Below are positions 1 to 6,507 of a stretch of DNA of 9,514 nucleotides, one piece after another. Position numbers and translations under genes: made by a program. The notes beneath the pieces are model-generated. The model saw only the letters and a list, made by a program, of their open reading frames with translations. It made no database searches and was not told where the DNA came from. Position 1 is the first letter of the stretch. Every line of letters begins with the position of its first letter. Where the stretch lies: contig JAJFFA010000592.1 of NCBI GenBank assembly GCA_021776885.1, positions 1-9,514 of the forward strand. Reading direction: 5' to 3'. The DNA comes from Planctomycetota bacterium (lineage in GTDB: Bacteria > Planctomycetota > UBA1135 > GCA-002686595).

Positions 1-406
1 AGAGGAAGAGGTCCAGGTTGCTCGCGATCAGGTTGCGAACGGCCTCCGCGCGGGTGGCGCCGACCTCGCCCCCCGACTTGCTGGTGATGTTGATCCCCAT
101 GCTGTCCATGGGGTTGATGTCGAGCAGGCGGAAGAAGAGCAGCCACAGGGCCAGGCTGAGCAGGGCGAAGCGTGCCGGGTTCACGTAGCGCCGGCGCTGG
201 CCCGAGACGTAGTTCGCGGCGAGCTGGCCCGGCTCGACCAAGAGCTCCTTCAGGGTGCGGCCCAGGGCCGTGTCCCAGCCGATCAGATTCTGGAAGGCAT
301 CCGTCAGGACGCCGCGGGCGTCCAGGCGCTGGCGCGCGTTGTCCTGGCCGCAGGACGGGCAATAGCGGCCGCTGGCGGGGGCCTCGCAGTTCGGGCAGCT
401 CTCCAT
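1..406 (-). CDS. DUF3667-type zinc-ribbon membrane protein (3' end cut by window edge)
   Basis: About 135 codons are visible, read leftwards from the ATG at 406-404; the C-terminus lies outside the window. The protein opens with a small zinc ribbon (C4-x2-C7 and C16-x2-C19, the latter in YCPSCGQ). Then come a basic region with a GQRRRYVNPARF stretch around residues 69-80 and a hydrophobic helix at about 81-95. A double-CxxC N-terminus ending in CGQ, then a 'GxR..Y..P..F' segment leading into transmembrane helices, is the pattern of DUF3667 proteins, whose function is unknown. The frame is open upstream (a GTG lies two codons before), but ATG 406 places the ribbon at the N-terminus as in the family. 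No Shine-Dalgarno is seen; a TATCCT hexamer sits 8 nt before the ATG. It is divergent from the 464 gene, 57 bp apart. Family assignment is from memory of the motif. Confidence 0.75.
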   Translation of the reverse strand, partial: MESCPNCEAPASGRYCPSCGQDNARQRLDARGVLTDAFQNLIGWDTALGRTLKELLVEPGQLAANYVSGQRRRYVNPARFALLSLALWLLFFRLLDINPMDSMGINITSKSGGEVGATRAEAVRNLIASNLDLFL

Positions 407-414
407 CCGCACGT

Positions 415-420
415 AGGATA
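415..420 (-). promoter_or_regulatory. Candidate -10 hexamer for the DUF3667 gene
   Basis: On the minus strand TATCCT occupies 420-415, leaving 8 nt before the ATG at 406. That is about the distance from a -10 element to a transcription start, so the mRNA could begin at or next to the start codon. No convincing -35 is seen. It is supported mainly by similar TANNNT hexamers before the 886 and 8399 genes. Confidence 0.3.
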
Positions 421-463
421 CGATCCGGCTTGCAGGCCGCATCCCGTGGGCCTACGAGAAACC

Positions 464-823
464 ATGCACCTCTCGCAGCCGGCACCGAGCGCCTTCGTCC
501 AGCGGCCCAGTGTGACCGCCTTGTTTCCCTACGGGGCCGTCTGCCTCGCGGGTCTCCTGTGGATCGCCTGCACGCTGCAGTGGCCGGACATGGGGACGCC
601 CGGGCCGATCCACCTGCTCTCGCTGCCCGTCTACGCGGGGGTCAGCGCGATCAATGCGCTGTACCTGGTCGTGTTGTTGCTGGACGCCTGGGCCGTGCGC
701 CGCAGCGCCAGCGTCGAGCGCCGCGCCCAGTGGGCCGGCATCGGCATGGGGCTGGTCTTCATCCTGCTCGTGCAGTTCGGCGCCGAGGTCCTGTGGGGAC
801 CCGTGTCGCTGGCCGGCCGCTGA
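464..823 (+). CDS. Small integral membrane protein, hypothetical
   Basis: A 119-residue protein with three likely membrane helices, at about residues 20-38, 53-74 and 91-111. A short, strongly basic loop between helices 2 and 3 (RRSASVERRAQ) suggests that loop is cytoplasmic. I recognise no family and see no catalytic motif. An in-frame GTG at 446 would add six residues. I prefer ATG 464 because neither start has a clear Shine-Dalgarno, and a weak promoter-like pair (TTGCAG 430-435, 17-nt spacer, TACGAG 453-458) would start transcription close to 464. It is divergent from the DUF3667 gene. A GC-rich inverted repeat straddles its stop codon, so it may be monocistronic. High G/C at third codon positions supports it as a real gene. 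Function unknown. Confidence 0.65.
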   Translation: MHLSQPAPSAFVQRPSVTALFPYGAVCLAGLLWIACTLQWPDMGTPGPIHLLSLPVYAGVSAINALYLVVLLLDAWAVRRSASVERRAQWAGIGMGLVFILLVQFGAEVLWGPVSLAGR

Positions 824-835
824 TCCAGCCGGCCG
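810..835 (+). terminator. GC-rich hairpin at the end of the small membrane-protein gene
   Basis: GGCCGGC at 811-817 is the exact reverse complement of GCCGGCC at 828-834, with a 10-nt loop containing the TGA stop (821-823). A T-G pair could extend it to 810/835. There is no T-tract afterwards, so a classical intrinsic terminator is not shown. In so GC-rich a sequence some 7-bp stems occur by chance. Confidence 0.3.
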
Positions 836-872
836 TGATCACAGGAGGGGGCCCGCGGCGCCGGGCATCGGT

Positions 873-878
873 TATCGT
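873..878 (+). promoter_or_regulatory. Candidate -10 hexamer (leaderless start) for the Gfo/Idh/MocA gene
   Basis: TATCGT at 873-878 lies 7 nt before the ATG at 886. No Shine-Dalgarno lies at a usable distance: AGGAGG at 843-848 is 37 nt away with no in-frame ATG, GTG or TTG between. This fits transcription beginning at or near the start codon. No good -35 hexamer was found. Confidence 0.3.
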
Positions 879-885
879 CGGCGCC

Positions 886-2178
886 ATGGGCTACCGCTCC
901 TCACGCCGCCGCTTCCTGACCGACTCCGCGCTGCTGGCCGGCGCCACCCTGGCGCTGCCGCAGCTGGCTCGTGCCGCGACGCGCCGCTCACCGAACGAGC
1001 TGCTGGACCTGGTCGTTGTGGGCGTCGCCAACCGCGGGGCCGAGAACCTGAACGCGGTCTCGGGCGAGAACATCGTCGCCCTGTGCGACACCGACGAGAG
1101 CTACCTGGCCCGGGCGGCGGAGCGCTTTCCGAAGGCCCAGACCTTCACGGACCTGCGCGTGATGTTCGAGCGCGTGAAGGCGGACGCGGCCGTGGTCAGT
1201 ACGCCGGATCACACCCACGCGCCGGCCGGCCTGCGCGCCCTCGATGCCGGCATGCACCTGTACTGCGAGAAGCCCCTGGCCCACACGGTGGCCGAGGCGC
1301 GGCGCATGACGGAGCTGGCGGCGGAGAAGGGGCTCGTGACCCAGATGGGGACCCAGATCCATGCCGGCGAGAACTACCGCCGCGTGGTGGAGCGCATCCG
1401 CGCCGGAACCATCGGCGCCGTGCGCGAGGTGCACGTGTTCTGCGCCAAGGCCTGGTCGGGCAACGGTGTGCCCGAGGGCACGCCCGAGGTCCCCGAGGGC
1501 TTCCACTACGACCTGTGGCTGGGGCCCGCGCAGCAGCGTCCCTACCACCCGAACTATCACCCCGCGAGCTGGCGGCGCTACTGGGACTTCGGCGGCGGCA
1601 CCCTGGGCGACATGGCCTGCCACTACGTCGACCTGCCGTTCTGGGCCCTCGAGCTCGACGCGCCCACGCGGATCGAGGCCGAGGGGCCGCCCGTCGACGC
1701 CTACAGCGCGCCGGACTGGGTCATTGTGCGCTACGACTTCCCCGCCCGGGGCGAGCGCCCGGCCCTGAAGCTGACCTGGTACGACGGCGGCAAGCGCCCG
1801 GCCGTGCTGGCCGGCCTGGGGCTCGGCGACTGGCATGACGGCGTCCTGTTCGTGGGGGACGAGGGCGCGCTGGTCTCGAGCTACGGCCGGCACGTCCTCT
1901 TGCCCGAGCGCAAGTTCGCGGACTTCGAGCCGCCGGCTCCGACCCTGCCCGGCTCCATCGGCCACCACGCCGAGTGGATCGAGGCCTGCAAGAACGGCGG
2001 CGAGACGACCTGCAGCTTCGACTACTCCGGTCCTTTGACCGAGGCCGTGCAGCTCGGCGTCGTCGCCTACCGCGCAGGGGCGCCCGTCGACTGGCACGCC
2101 GCCACCCTCGAGGCGCGGGGCGCCCAGAGCGCGCCGTCGTTCGTGCGCAGGGCTTACCGCGAGGGCTGGTCCGTATGA
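886..2178 (+). CDS. Tat-exported Gfo/Idh/MocA family oxidoreductase
   Basis: A 430-residue NAD(P)-dependent oxidoreductase, probably acting on a sugar or polyol outside the cytoplasmic membrane; the substrate cannot be read from sequence. It begins with a twin-arginine signal (SSRRRFLTDSALLAG, residues 5-19), a hydrophobic stretch and a plausible cleavage site after LARA (residue 30). A Rossmann fold follows at about 41-160: VVGVANRG (44-51) replaces the usual GxGxxG, ALCD ends beta-2, TPDHTHA lies at 106-112 and the family EKP motif at 128-130. The second domain has the substrate/catalytic region GDMACHYVD (H246). The C-terminal 'W..ACKNGG...F.YSGPLTEAV' segment is typical of exported members in Planctomycetota-like genomes. 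ATG 886 is chosen because it puts the Tat motif at the N-terminus; the open frame further upstream is non-coding. The TGA overlaps the next gene's ATG. Confidence 0.9.
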   Translation: MGYRSSRRRFLTDSALLAGATLALPQLARAATRRSPNELLDLVVVGVANRGAENLNAVSGENIVALCDTDESYLARAAERFPKAQTFTDLRVMFERVKADAAVVSTPDHTHAPAGLRALDAGMHLYCEKPLAHTVAEARRMTELAAEKGLVTQMGTQIHAGENYRRVVERIRAGTIGAVREVHVFCAKAWSGNGVPEGTPEVPEGFHYDLWLGPAQQRPYHPNYHPASWRRYWDFGGGTLGDMACHYVDLPFWALELDAPTRIEAEGPPVDAYSAPDWVIVRYDFPARGERPALKLTWYDGGKRPAVLAGLGLGDWHDGVLFVGDEGALVSSYGRHVLLPERKFADFEPPAPTLPGSIGHHAEWIEACKNGGETTCSFDYSGPLTEAVQLGVVAYRAGAPVDWHAATLEARGAQSAPSFVRRAYREGWSV

Positions 2179-2576
2179 GCGCTGCAGCTGACAGCACGGC
2201 GCGCGCCGTCGAGCTGCTGGCGACGGTGCACTTCGCGGTGATCGGCCTCTCCCACGTCCTCCAGCACCGCGCCTGGGCGCGCTTCTTCGAGCGCCTGTGC
2301 GCCGCGGGTGACGCCGGGGTCCTGGCCAACGGTCTGCTGCACTTCGCCTGCGGCTCCGTCGTCGTCGCCTTCCACCCCGTGTGGAGCGGGATCCCCCTGG
2401 TCCTCAGCCTGATCGGCTGGGGCGCCTGCGCCAAGGGTGCGCTCTACCTGTGCTATCCGCCGATCGGTGCGCGCGCGATGGGCCGGGTGTCGGTCGAGCG
2501 CTCCCGCGGCTTCATCCCGGCCGGCGGCCTGTTGCTCGGGGTCGCGGCCTTGCTCGCCTTCGATCTGTCGCGCTAA
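2175..2576 (+). CDS. Small four-helix membrane protein, translationally coupled to the oxidoreductase
   Basis: A 133-residue protein with four likely transmembrane helices, at about residues 12-30, 48-66, 70-92 and 112-131, joined by short loops. I do not recognise the family with certainty; size and helix layout recall DUF4345- or DoxX-like small membrane proteins. The first helix carries histidines (VHFAVIGLSHVLQH) and so does the start of the second (LLHF), which could bind a cofactor or metal, but no known motif is complete. The start is fixed by the ATGA overlap with the upstream gene's stop and by GAGGG at 2161-2165, 9 nt before the ATG. Coupling to an exported oxidoreductase suggests joint expression and possibly a membrane-side partner role; that is inference. 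Confidence 0.75.
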   Translation: MSAAADSTARAVELLATVHFAVIGLSHVLQHRAWARFFERLCAAGDAGVLANGLLHFACGSVVVAFHPVWSGIPLVLSLIGWGACAKGALYLCYPPIGARAMGRVSVERSRGFIPAGGLLLGVAALLAFDLSR

Positions 2577-2603
2577 CGCCAGGTTGCCAGGCCCCTACGA
2601 AGC

Positions 2604-2629
2604 GCCGGGCCAGGGCACACCTGCCCGGT
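2604..2629. terminator. Hairpin between convergent genes, possible bidirectional terminator
   Basis: CCGGG (2605-2609), a bulged C, and CAGG (2611-2614) pair with CCTG (2620-2623) and CCCGG (2624-2628) around a GCACA loop. This gives nine G/C-dominated pairs plus a possible G-T pair at 2604/2629. It lies in the 83-bp gap between convergent stops (2576 and 2660), where a shared terminator is expected. Neither side has a T-tract, so efficient intrinsic termination is not assured. Confidence 0.45.
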
Positions 2630-2659
2630 AACGCGTCTGCGTGGTATGAGGTCGCTCCG

Positions 2660-3682
2660 CTAGCGCGTGCGCACCCGCACGGTGCACTCGCGAGCCTGCT
2701 CTTCGAAGCTGATCTCGAGCGGCAGGAACTGCTCGATGACCTCCGCGTTGGTGCGGCAGTGCTGGGAGGGCGGGCCGCAGCGGAAGGCGCCGCCGCCGGC
2801 CAACGCCAGGGGCAGGAGCAGCTGGTCGGCGAGGTGCGTGCCCACGGGCAGGCCCTGGGCCAGGTAGCGCCGCGCCTGGCGCACGGTCCTGTCCGCCACC
2901 GACTCCGCGCGCACGCCCGGGGAGCCGAAGCCGACGAAGACCTCGGTGACGTGCTCGAAGGCCAGCTCGATCAGGAGCACGTTGCCGGGGCCAGGGGAGT
3001 CGGGGAGCTCGCAGAGCTCGACCTCGTCCGAGGTGAAGCCCAGGCGCTGGGTCACGCGGGCCAGCTCGCGGTGGCCCACCCCGGCATCGATGTGGGCCAC
3101 GAGGGCCCGGGCGCGGCGCGACACGGGCTCGCCGCGCTCGAGCAGCTCGAAGGGCGCGAGGGGGGCGCCGCTGGGCTCGACCCGGGCGTGCAGGCTGCCG
3201 CCCCCGGCCGGGTGGAAGCCGGGGCGCTCGAGGGACACCTCGACGCGCGCACCCATGCGACACAGGAGCGGCACGAAGCTGCGCGCCAGGAACTCGAAGG
3301 GCGGGGCCGCCGAGTTGTGGGTCCCGCCCTCGATGCTGATCGACGTGGGCTCCGCTGCGGCGAGTAAGGCGGGCAGGACGGCCTGCAGCACGAGGGTCGT
3401 GCTGCCCGCGCTGCCGACGGCGAAGTGCTGCTCGCCCCCGCACAGACCGCGGGGTTCGAAGGTCAAGGACGCGGAGCCCAGCTCCGCACCCTCGACCTGC
3501 GCCTGGCCGATGGCCTGGGCCGCGCGCACCGCCGTCAGGTGCTGGCGCAGGAGCCCCGGGCGCTCGCGCCCGCCGCGGATCCCGTCGATGCGGAAGGGGG
3601 TGCGGGTGGCGACGGCCAGGCCCAGCGCAGTACGCAGGATCTGGCCGCCGCCCTCGCCCTTCGTCCCGTCCAGGGTCAGCAT
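2660..3682 (-). CDS. rtcA: RNA 3'-terminal phosphate cyclase
   Basis: A 340-residue cytoplasmic enzyme that converts RNA 3'-phosphate ends to 2',3'-cyclic phosphates, using ATP through a histidine-AMP intermediate. The whole length matches RtcA: GTKGEGGGQILRTALGLA at residues 6-23, then the TPFRI / IRGGRERPGLLRQHLTAV region and GAELGS. Near the C-terminus HCRTNAEVIEQFLP carries the likely adenylated His308, equivalent to E. coli His309 as I recall. Length is normal for the family. ATG 3682 is supported by GAGGGG at 3696-3691, 8 nt upstream, and by homology starting at residue 2. It lies 86 bp after fdhA on the same strand with a hairpin between, so it may be read through from the fdh operon or have its own promoter. 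No rtcB ligase, rtcR regulator or archease is adjacent. Confidence 0.95.
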   Translation of the reverse strand: MLTLDGTKGEGGGQILRTALGLAVATRTPFRIDGIRGGRERPGLLRQHLTAVRAAQAIGQAQVEGAELGSASLTFEPRGLCGGEQHFAVGSAGSTTLVLQAVLPALLAAAEPTSISIEGGTHNSAAPPFEFLARSFVPLLCRMGARVEVSLERPGFHPAGGGSLHARVEPSGAPLAPFELLERGEPVSRRARALVAHIDAGVGHRELARVTQRLGFTSDEVELCELPDSPGPGNVLLIELAFEHVTEVFVGFGSPGVRAESVADRTVRQARRYLAQGLPVGTHLADQLLLPLALAGGGAFRCGPPSQHCRTNAEVIEQFLPLEISFEEQARECTVRVRTR

Positions 3683-3716
3683 CGCCTCAACCCCTCACGC
3701 ACACGACCTGGCGCAG

Positions 3717-3754
3717 CTCGTGCACGCTCCTCGGGGCTCGAGGAACTCGACGAG
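3717..3754 (-). terminator. Two-part hairpin between fdhA and rtcA
   Basis: CTCGT (3717-3721) pairs with ACGAG (3750-3754). Inside it, TCCTCG (3728-3733) pairs with CGAGGA (3739-3744) around a 5-nt loop, with a further U-G pair possible in the minus-strand RNA. It lies wholly in the 86-bp gap after the fdhA stop. No U-tract follows, so it could be an inefficient terminator, an mRNA 3'-end stabiliser or an attenuator of rtcA read-through. Confidence 0.4.
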
Positions 3755-3768
3755 GTGCGGACGCGGAC

Positions 3769-6507
3769 TCACGCCGGGGCGGTCGAGGCGGCCTCGATGT
3801 TCACGGTGCAGACCTTCAGCTCGGCCGTGTCCGTGAGCGGGTCGTAGCCCGAGCCGGTCAGGGTGTTCACGGGCACGTCGCCGAAGCTGAAGCTGCAGAA
3901 GACGGTGCCGCGCGGCGACTGCTTCGTGGCCTTGACCTTGACCAGGATCTCGCCCCGACGGCTGGCCATGACGGCGAAGCCGCCGTCCTCCAGCTTCCAG
4001 TCGCGCACGTCGTCGGGGTGCACCTCGACCAGCTCCTCGGGGACGAGGAACTGGGTGCCCACCGAGCGACCGGTCATGGTGCGCGTGTGGTAGTGGGCCA
4101 GGCGTCGGCCGGTGGTCAGCCAGACGGGGTACTCGTCGTCGACGGTCTCCGCCGGGTCGCGGTACTCGGGGGTCTTGAAGAGACCGCGGCCACGTAGGAA
4201 CTCGCCCACGTGCAACACCGGCGTGCCGGGGTGGCCCTTCTCGGGCACCGGCCAGTGGTGCCGGCCCTCGGCGACCAGGTCCCAGTCGAGACCGGCGTAG
4301 GTCTCGGAGACCGAGCACAGCTCGTTGAAGACGTCCTTGGCCGACTCCCATTCGAAGCCGGGGGCGCCCAGGCGCTGCGCGATCTGCGCGATGATCCACC
4401 AGTCGGGCTTGGCCTCGCCCATGGGGGGCACCGCCTGGCGTACGCGCTGCGGGCGGCGCTCGGTGTTGGCGAAGACGCCGTCGGTCTCGCCCCAGGCCGC
4501 GGCGGGCAGCACCACGTCCGCCAGCGCCGCCGTCTCGGTCAGGAAGATGTCGATCACCACCAGGTGCTCGAGGGAGCGCAGGGCGTGCTCGCAGTGCTTG
4601 CGGTCGGGGTCGGAGACCACCGTGTTCTCGCCGCAGATCAGCATGGCCTGGATCCCGTCGCCGCAGGCCTCGAGGGCGCGCACCTTGGTCATGCCCGGCT
4701 CCAGGTCGACCTCGACGCCCCAGGCCGCCTTGAACTTGGCCTGGTTGGCGGGGTCACTGACCGGCTGGAACCCGGGGTAGTTGTTGGGCAGCGCGCCGCA
4801 GTCCCCGGCGCCCTGGATGTTGTTCTGCCCGCGCATCGGGTTGATGCCGGTGCCCTCGCGCCCGATGTTGCCGGTCATCAGCACCAGGTTGCACAGGCTC
4901 TGCACGTTGTCGACGCCGCAGATGTGCTCGGTGATGCCCAGGGTGTAGTAGATCGCGCCGCGCTCGGCCTTGCCGTACAGGATCGCGGCCGCCTCGATGT
5001 CCCGCGCCGGTACGCCACTGATGCTCTCCGCCCACTCGGGGGTGAACTTGGTGACGTGCTGGCTCATGGCCTCGTAGTCCTCGGTGCGCGCCTCGATGAA
5101 CTCGCGGTCCACCAGGCCCTCGCGCACGATGACGTGGGCCATCGCGCCCAGGAGCGCCACGTCCGAACCGACCCGCAGGGGCAGATAGACGTCCGCCTTC
5201 TGCGCCAGCGGAATGCGCCGCGGATCCGCGACGATCAGCTTGGCGCCGCGGCGCATGGCCTTCTTCAGGCGCGTCGCCGCGACGGGGTGGGTCTCGGTCA
5301 TGTTGGTTCCGATGCAGAAGATCACATCGGGAAGCTCCATGTCCGCGAGCGGGTTCGACATCGCACCACGACCGAGGGTGGCGGCCAGACCGGCCACCGT
5401 GGGGCTGTGTCAGGCACGGCTGCAATTGTCCACCAGGTTGGACATGAAGCCCGCGCGGATGAACTTCTGCACCGAGTACGCCGACTCGTGGGGCGCGCGG
5501 CCGGAGGCCACGGCGTAGACCGCGTGCCGGCCGTGGGTGTCGCGCACCTGGGCGAAGCCCTGGGCGGCGCGCTCCAGGGCCTCCTCCCAGGTGGCCTCGA
5601 CCAGCTCACCGCCCTTGCCGCCCTTGCGCACCAGGGGCTTCGTCAGGCGCTCGGGGTTCTGGATCCACTCCCAGCCGAACTGACCCTTGACGCACAGGGC
5701 GCCCTCGTTCGCAGGACCGTCCATGGCCGGGCGCACGGCGACGACGGTGTCCTCCTTGGTCATGATGTCGACCGAGCAGCCGACGCCGCAGTAGGGACAG
5801 ATCGAGCGCGTGGCCTCGAGCTCTCCGGGCGTGTCCTCGTGCTTGCGCGCGCGCAGGTCATTGAGCGCGCCGGTGGGGCAGGTCTGCACGCACTGGCCGC
5901 AGAAGGTGCAGGCCGAGTCGCTCAGGAAGCCGTCGAACTCGACCGTGATCTGGGTCCCGAAGCCGCGGTTCTTGATGCTGATCGCGTAGTCGCCCTCCTG
6001 CTCGGCGCAGACCCGCACGCAGCGATAGCAGGAGATGCAGTGGTCGTAGTCGCGCCCGATCATCGGGTTCGGGTCGTCCGGGCGCGAGCTGCCCGAGTGC
6101 TTGCCCTGGAAGCGCGAGCCGTCGGCGCCGTAGCGCTCGGCCAGGACGCCCAGCTCCTGGGAGGCCATGCCGCGCAGGGGGTCGATGGTCGCCTCGGGGT
6201 TCTCCGAGACGACGAGCTCCATCAGGGTCTTGCGGTGCTTCTCGAGGGCCTCGGTCTTCGTGCGCACGACCATGCCGGCCTGGGCCTTCGTCGTGCACGA
6301 GGCGACCGGGTTGCGGATGCCGTCCACCTCGACGACGCACAGGCGGCAGGCCCCGAAGGCCTCGAGCCGCGGGTCGTAGCACAGGGTCGGGACGTCCTTG
6401 TTCCTGCGCTGAGCCACCTCGTACAGGGTCTCGCCCGCGCGGAACTTCAGCTCCTCGCCGTCGAGCTCGAGGAGGGACAGCTCGTAGCCGTTCGTGTCGT
6501 CGCTCAT
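3769..6507 (-). CDS. fdhA: Formate dehydrogenase catalytic subunit, selenocysteine-containing (in-frame UGA at 5412-5410)
   Basis: A 912-residue molybdo- or tungsto-enzyme oxidising formate to CO2 and passing electrons through Fe-S clusters to FdhB. Residues 1-85 form a NuoG-like [2Fe-2S] domain (C43, C54, C57, C71). Two ferredoxin-type [4Fe-4S] motifs follow (C157/160/163/167 and C200/203/206/210). Then comes the bis-MGD domain with its own cluster (C237, C240, C244, C272) and the CVKG lysine (K274). NCSRA is followed by TGA at codon 366, then HSPTVAGLAATLG: TGA occupies the Sec position of E. coli FdhF (Sec140). H367 and R559 (NPMRGQNNIQG) match FdhF His141 and Arg333 at the same offset of 226. 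Residues 72-156 contain no cysteine, so the usual His-Cys3 cluster is absent. ATG 6507 overlaps the fdhB stop (ATGA) and has TGGAG 8 nt upstream. Automatic callers would split it into 6507-5410 and 5397-3769. Requires selABCD elsewhere. Confidence 0.93.
5377..5398 (-). promoter_or_regulatory. Candidate bacterial SECIS hairpin of fdhA
   Basis: In the mRNA, 11 nt after the UGA, GGU (5398-5396) pairs with ACC (5379-5377). GGCC (5395-5392) pairs with GGCC (5386-5383) around the five-base loop GGUCU, leaving a GCC bulge on the 3' side. E. coli fdhF, as I recall, has the same 11-nt spacing and a GGUCU apical loop recognised by SelB. An alternative fold pairs GGUGGC with GCCACC and has a larger loop. 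The element lies within codons for TVAGLAATL, so part of the similarity could come from protein conservation. Confidence 0.75.
5410..5412 (-). other. Selenocysteine codon (UGA) of fdhA
   Basis: This TGA is the only interruption of a frame open from 6507 to the stop at 3769. It aligns with the Sec/Cys ligand of the molybdenum in formate dehydrogenases, between SRA and HSPTVAG. Reading it as a stop would remove the entire catalytic site and leave the conserved 3' part without a family-like start. Confidence 0.92.

Noticed and set aside
843..848. AGGAGG as the ribosome binding site of the oxidoreductase gene
   Set aside because: It is 37 nt from the ATG at 886, with no in-frame ATG, GTG or TTG start at a normal distance.
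172..885. Upstream extension of the Gfo/Idh/MocA frame by more than 200 codons
   Set aside because: The extension is out of frame with the 464-823 gene and antisense to the DUF3667 gene. It is arginine/proline-rich noise, and the Tat signal marks the real N-terminus at 886.
2381..3367. A 328-residue plus-strand open frame antisense to rtcA
   Set aside because: It overlaps the end of the 2175 gene in another frame and then lies opposite rtcA, and its composition is that of a frame shadow.
3769..6507. fdhA as a pseudogene or two separate genes split by a nonsense mutation
   Set aside because: The only interruption is a TGA at the exact selenocysteine position, with a SECIS-like hairpin after it and conserved sequence on both sides. 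No other lesion is seen across 912 codons.
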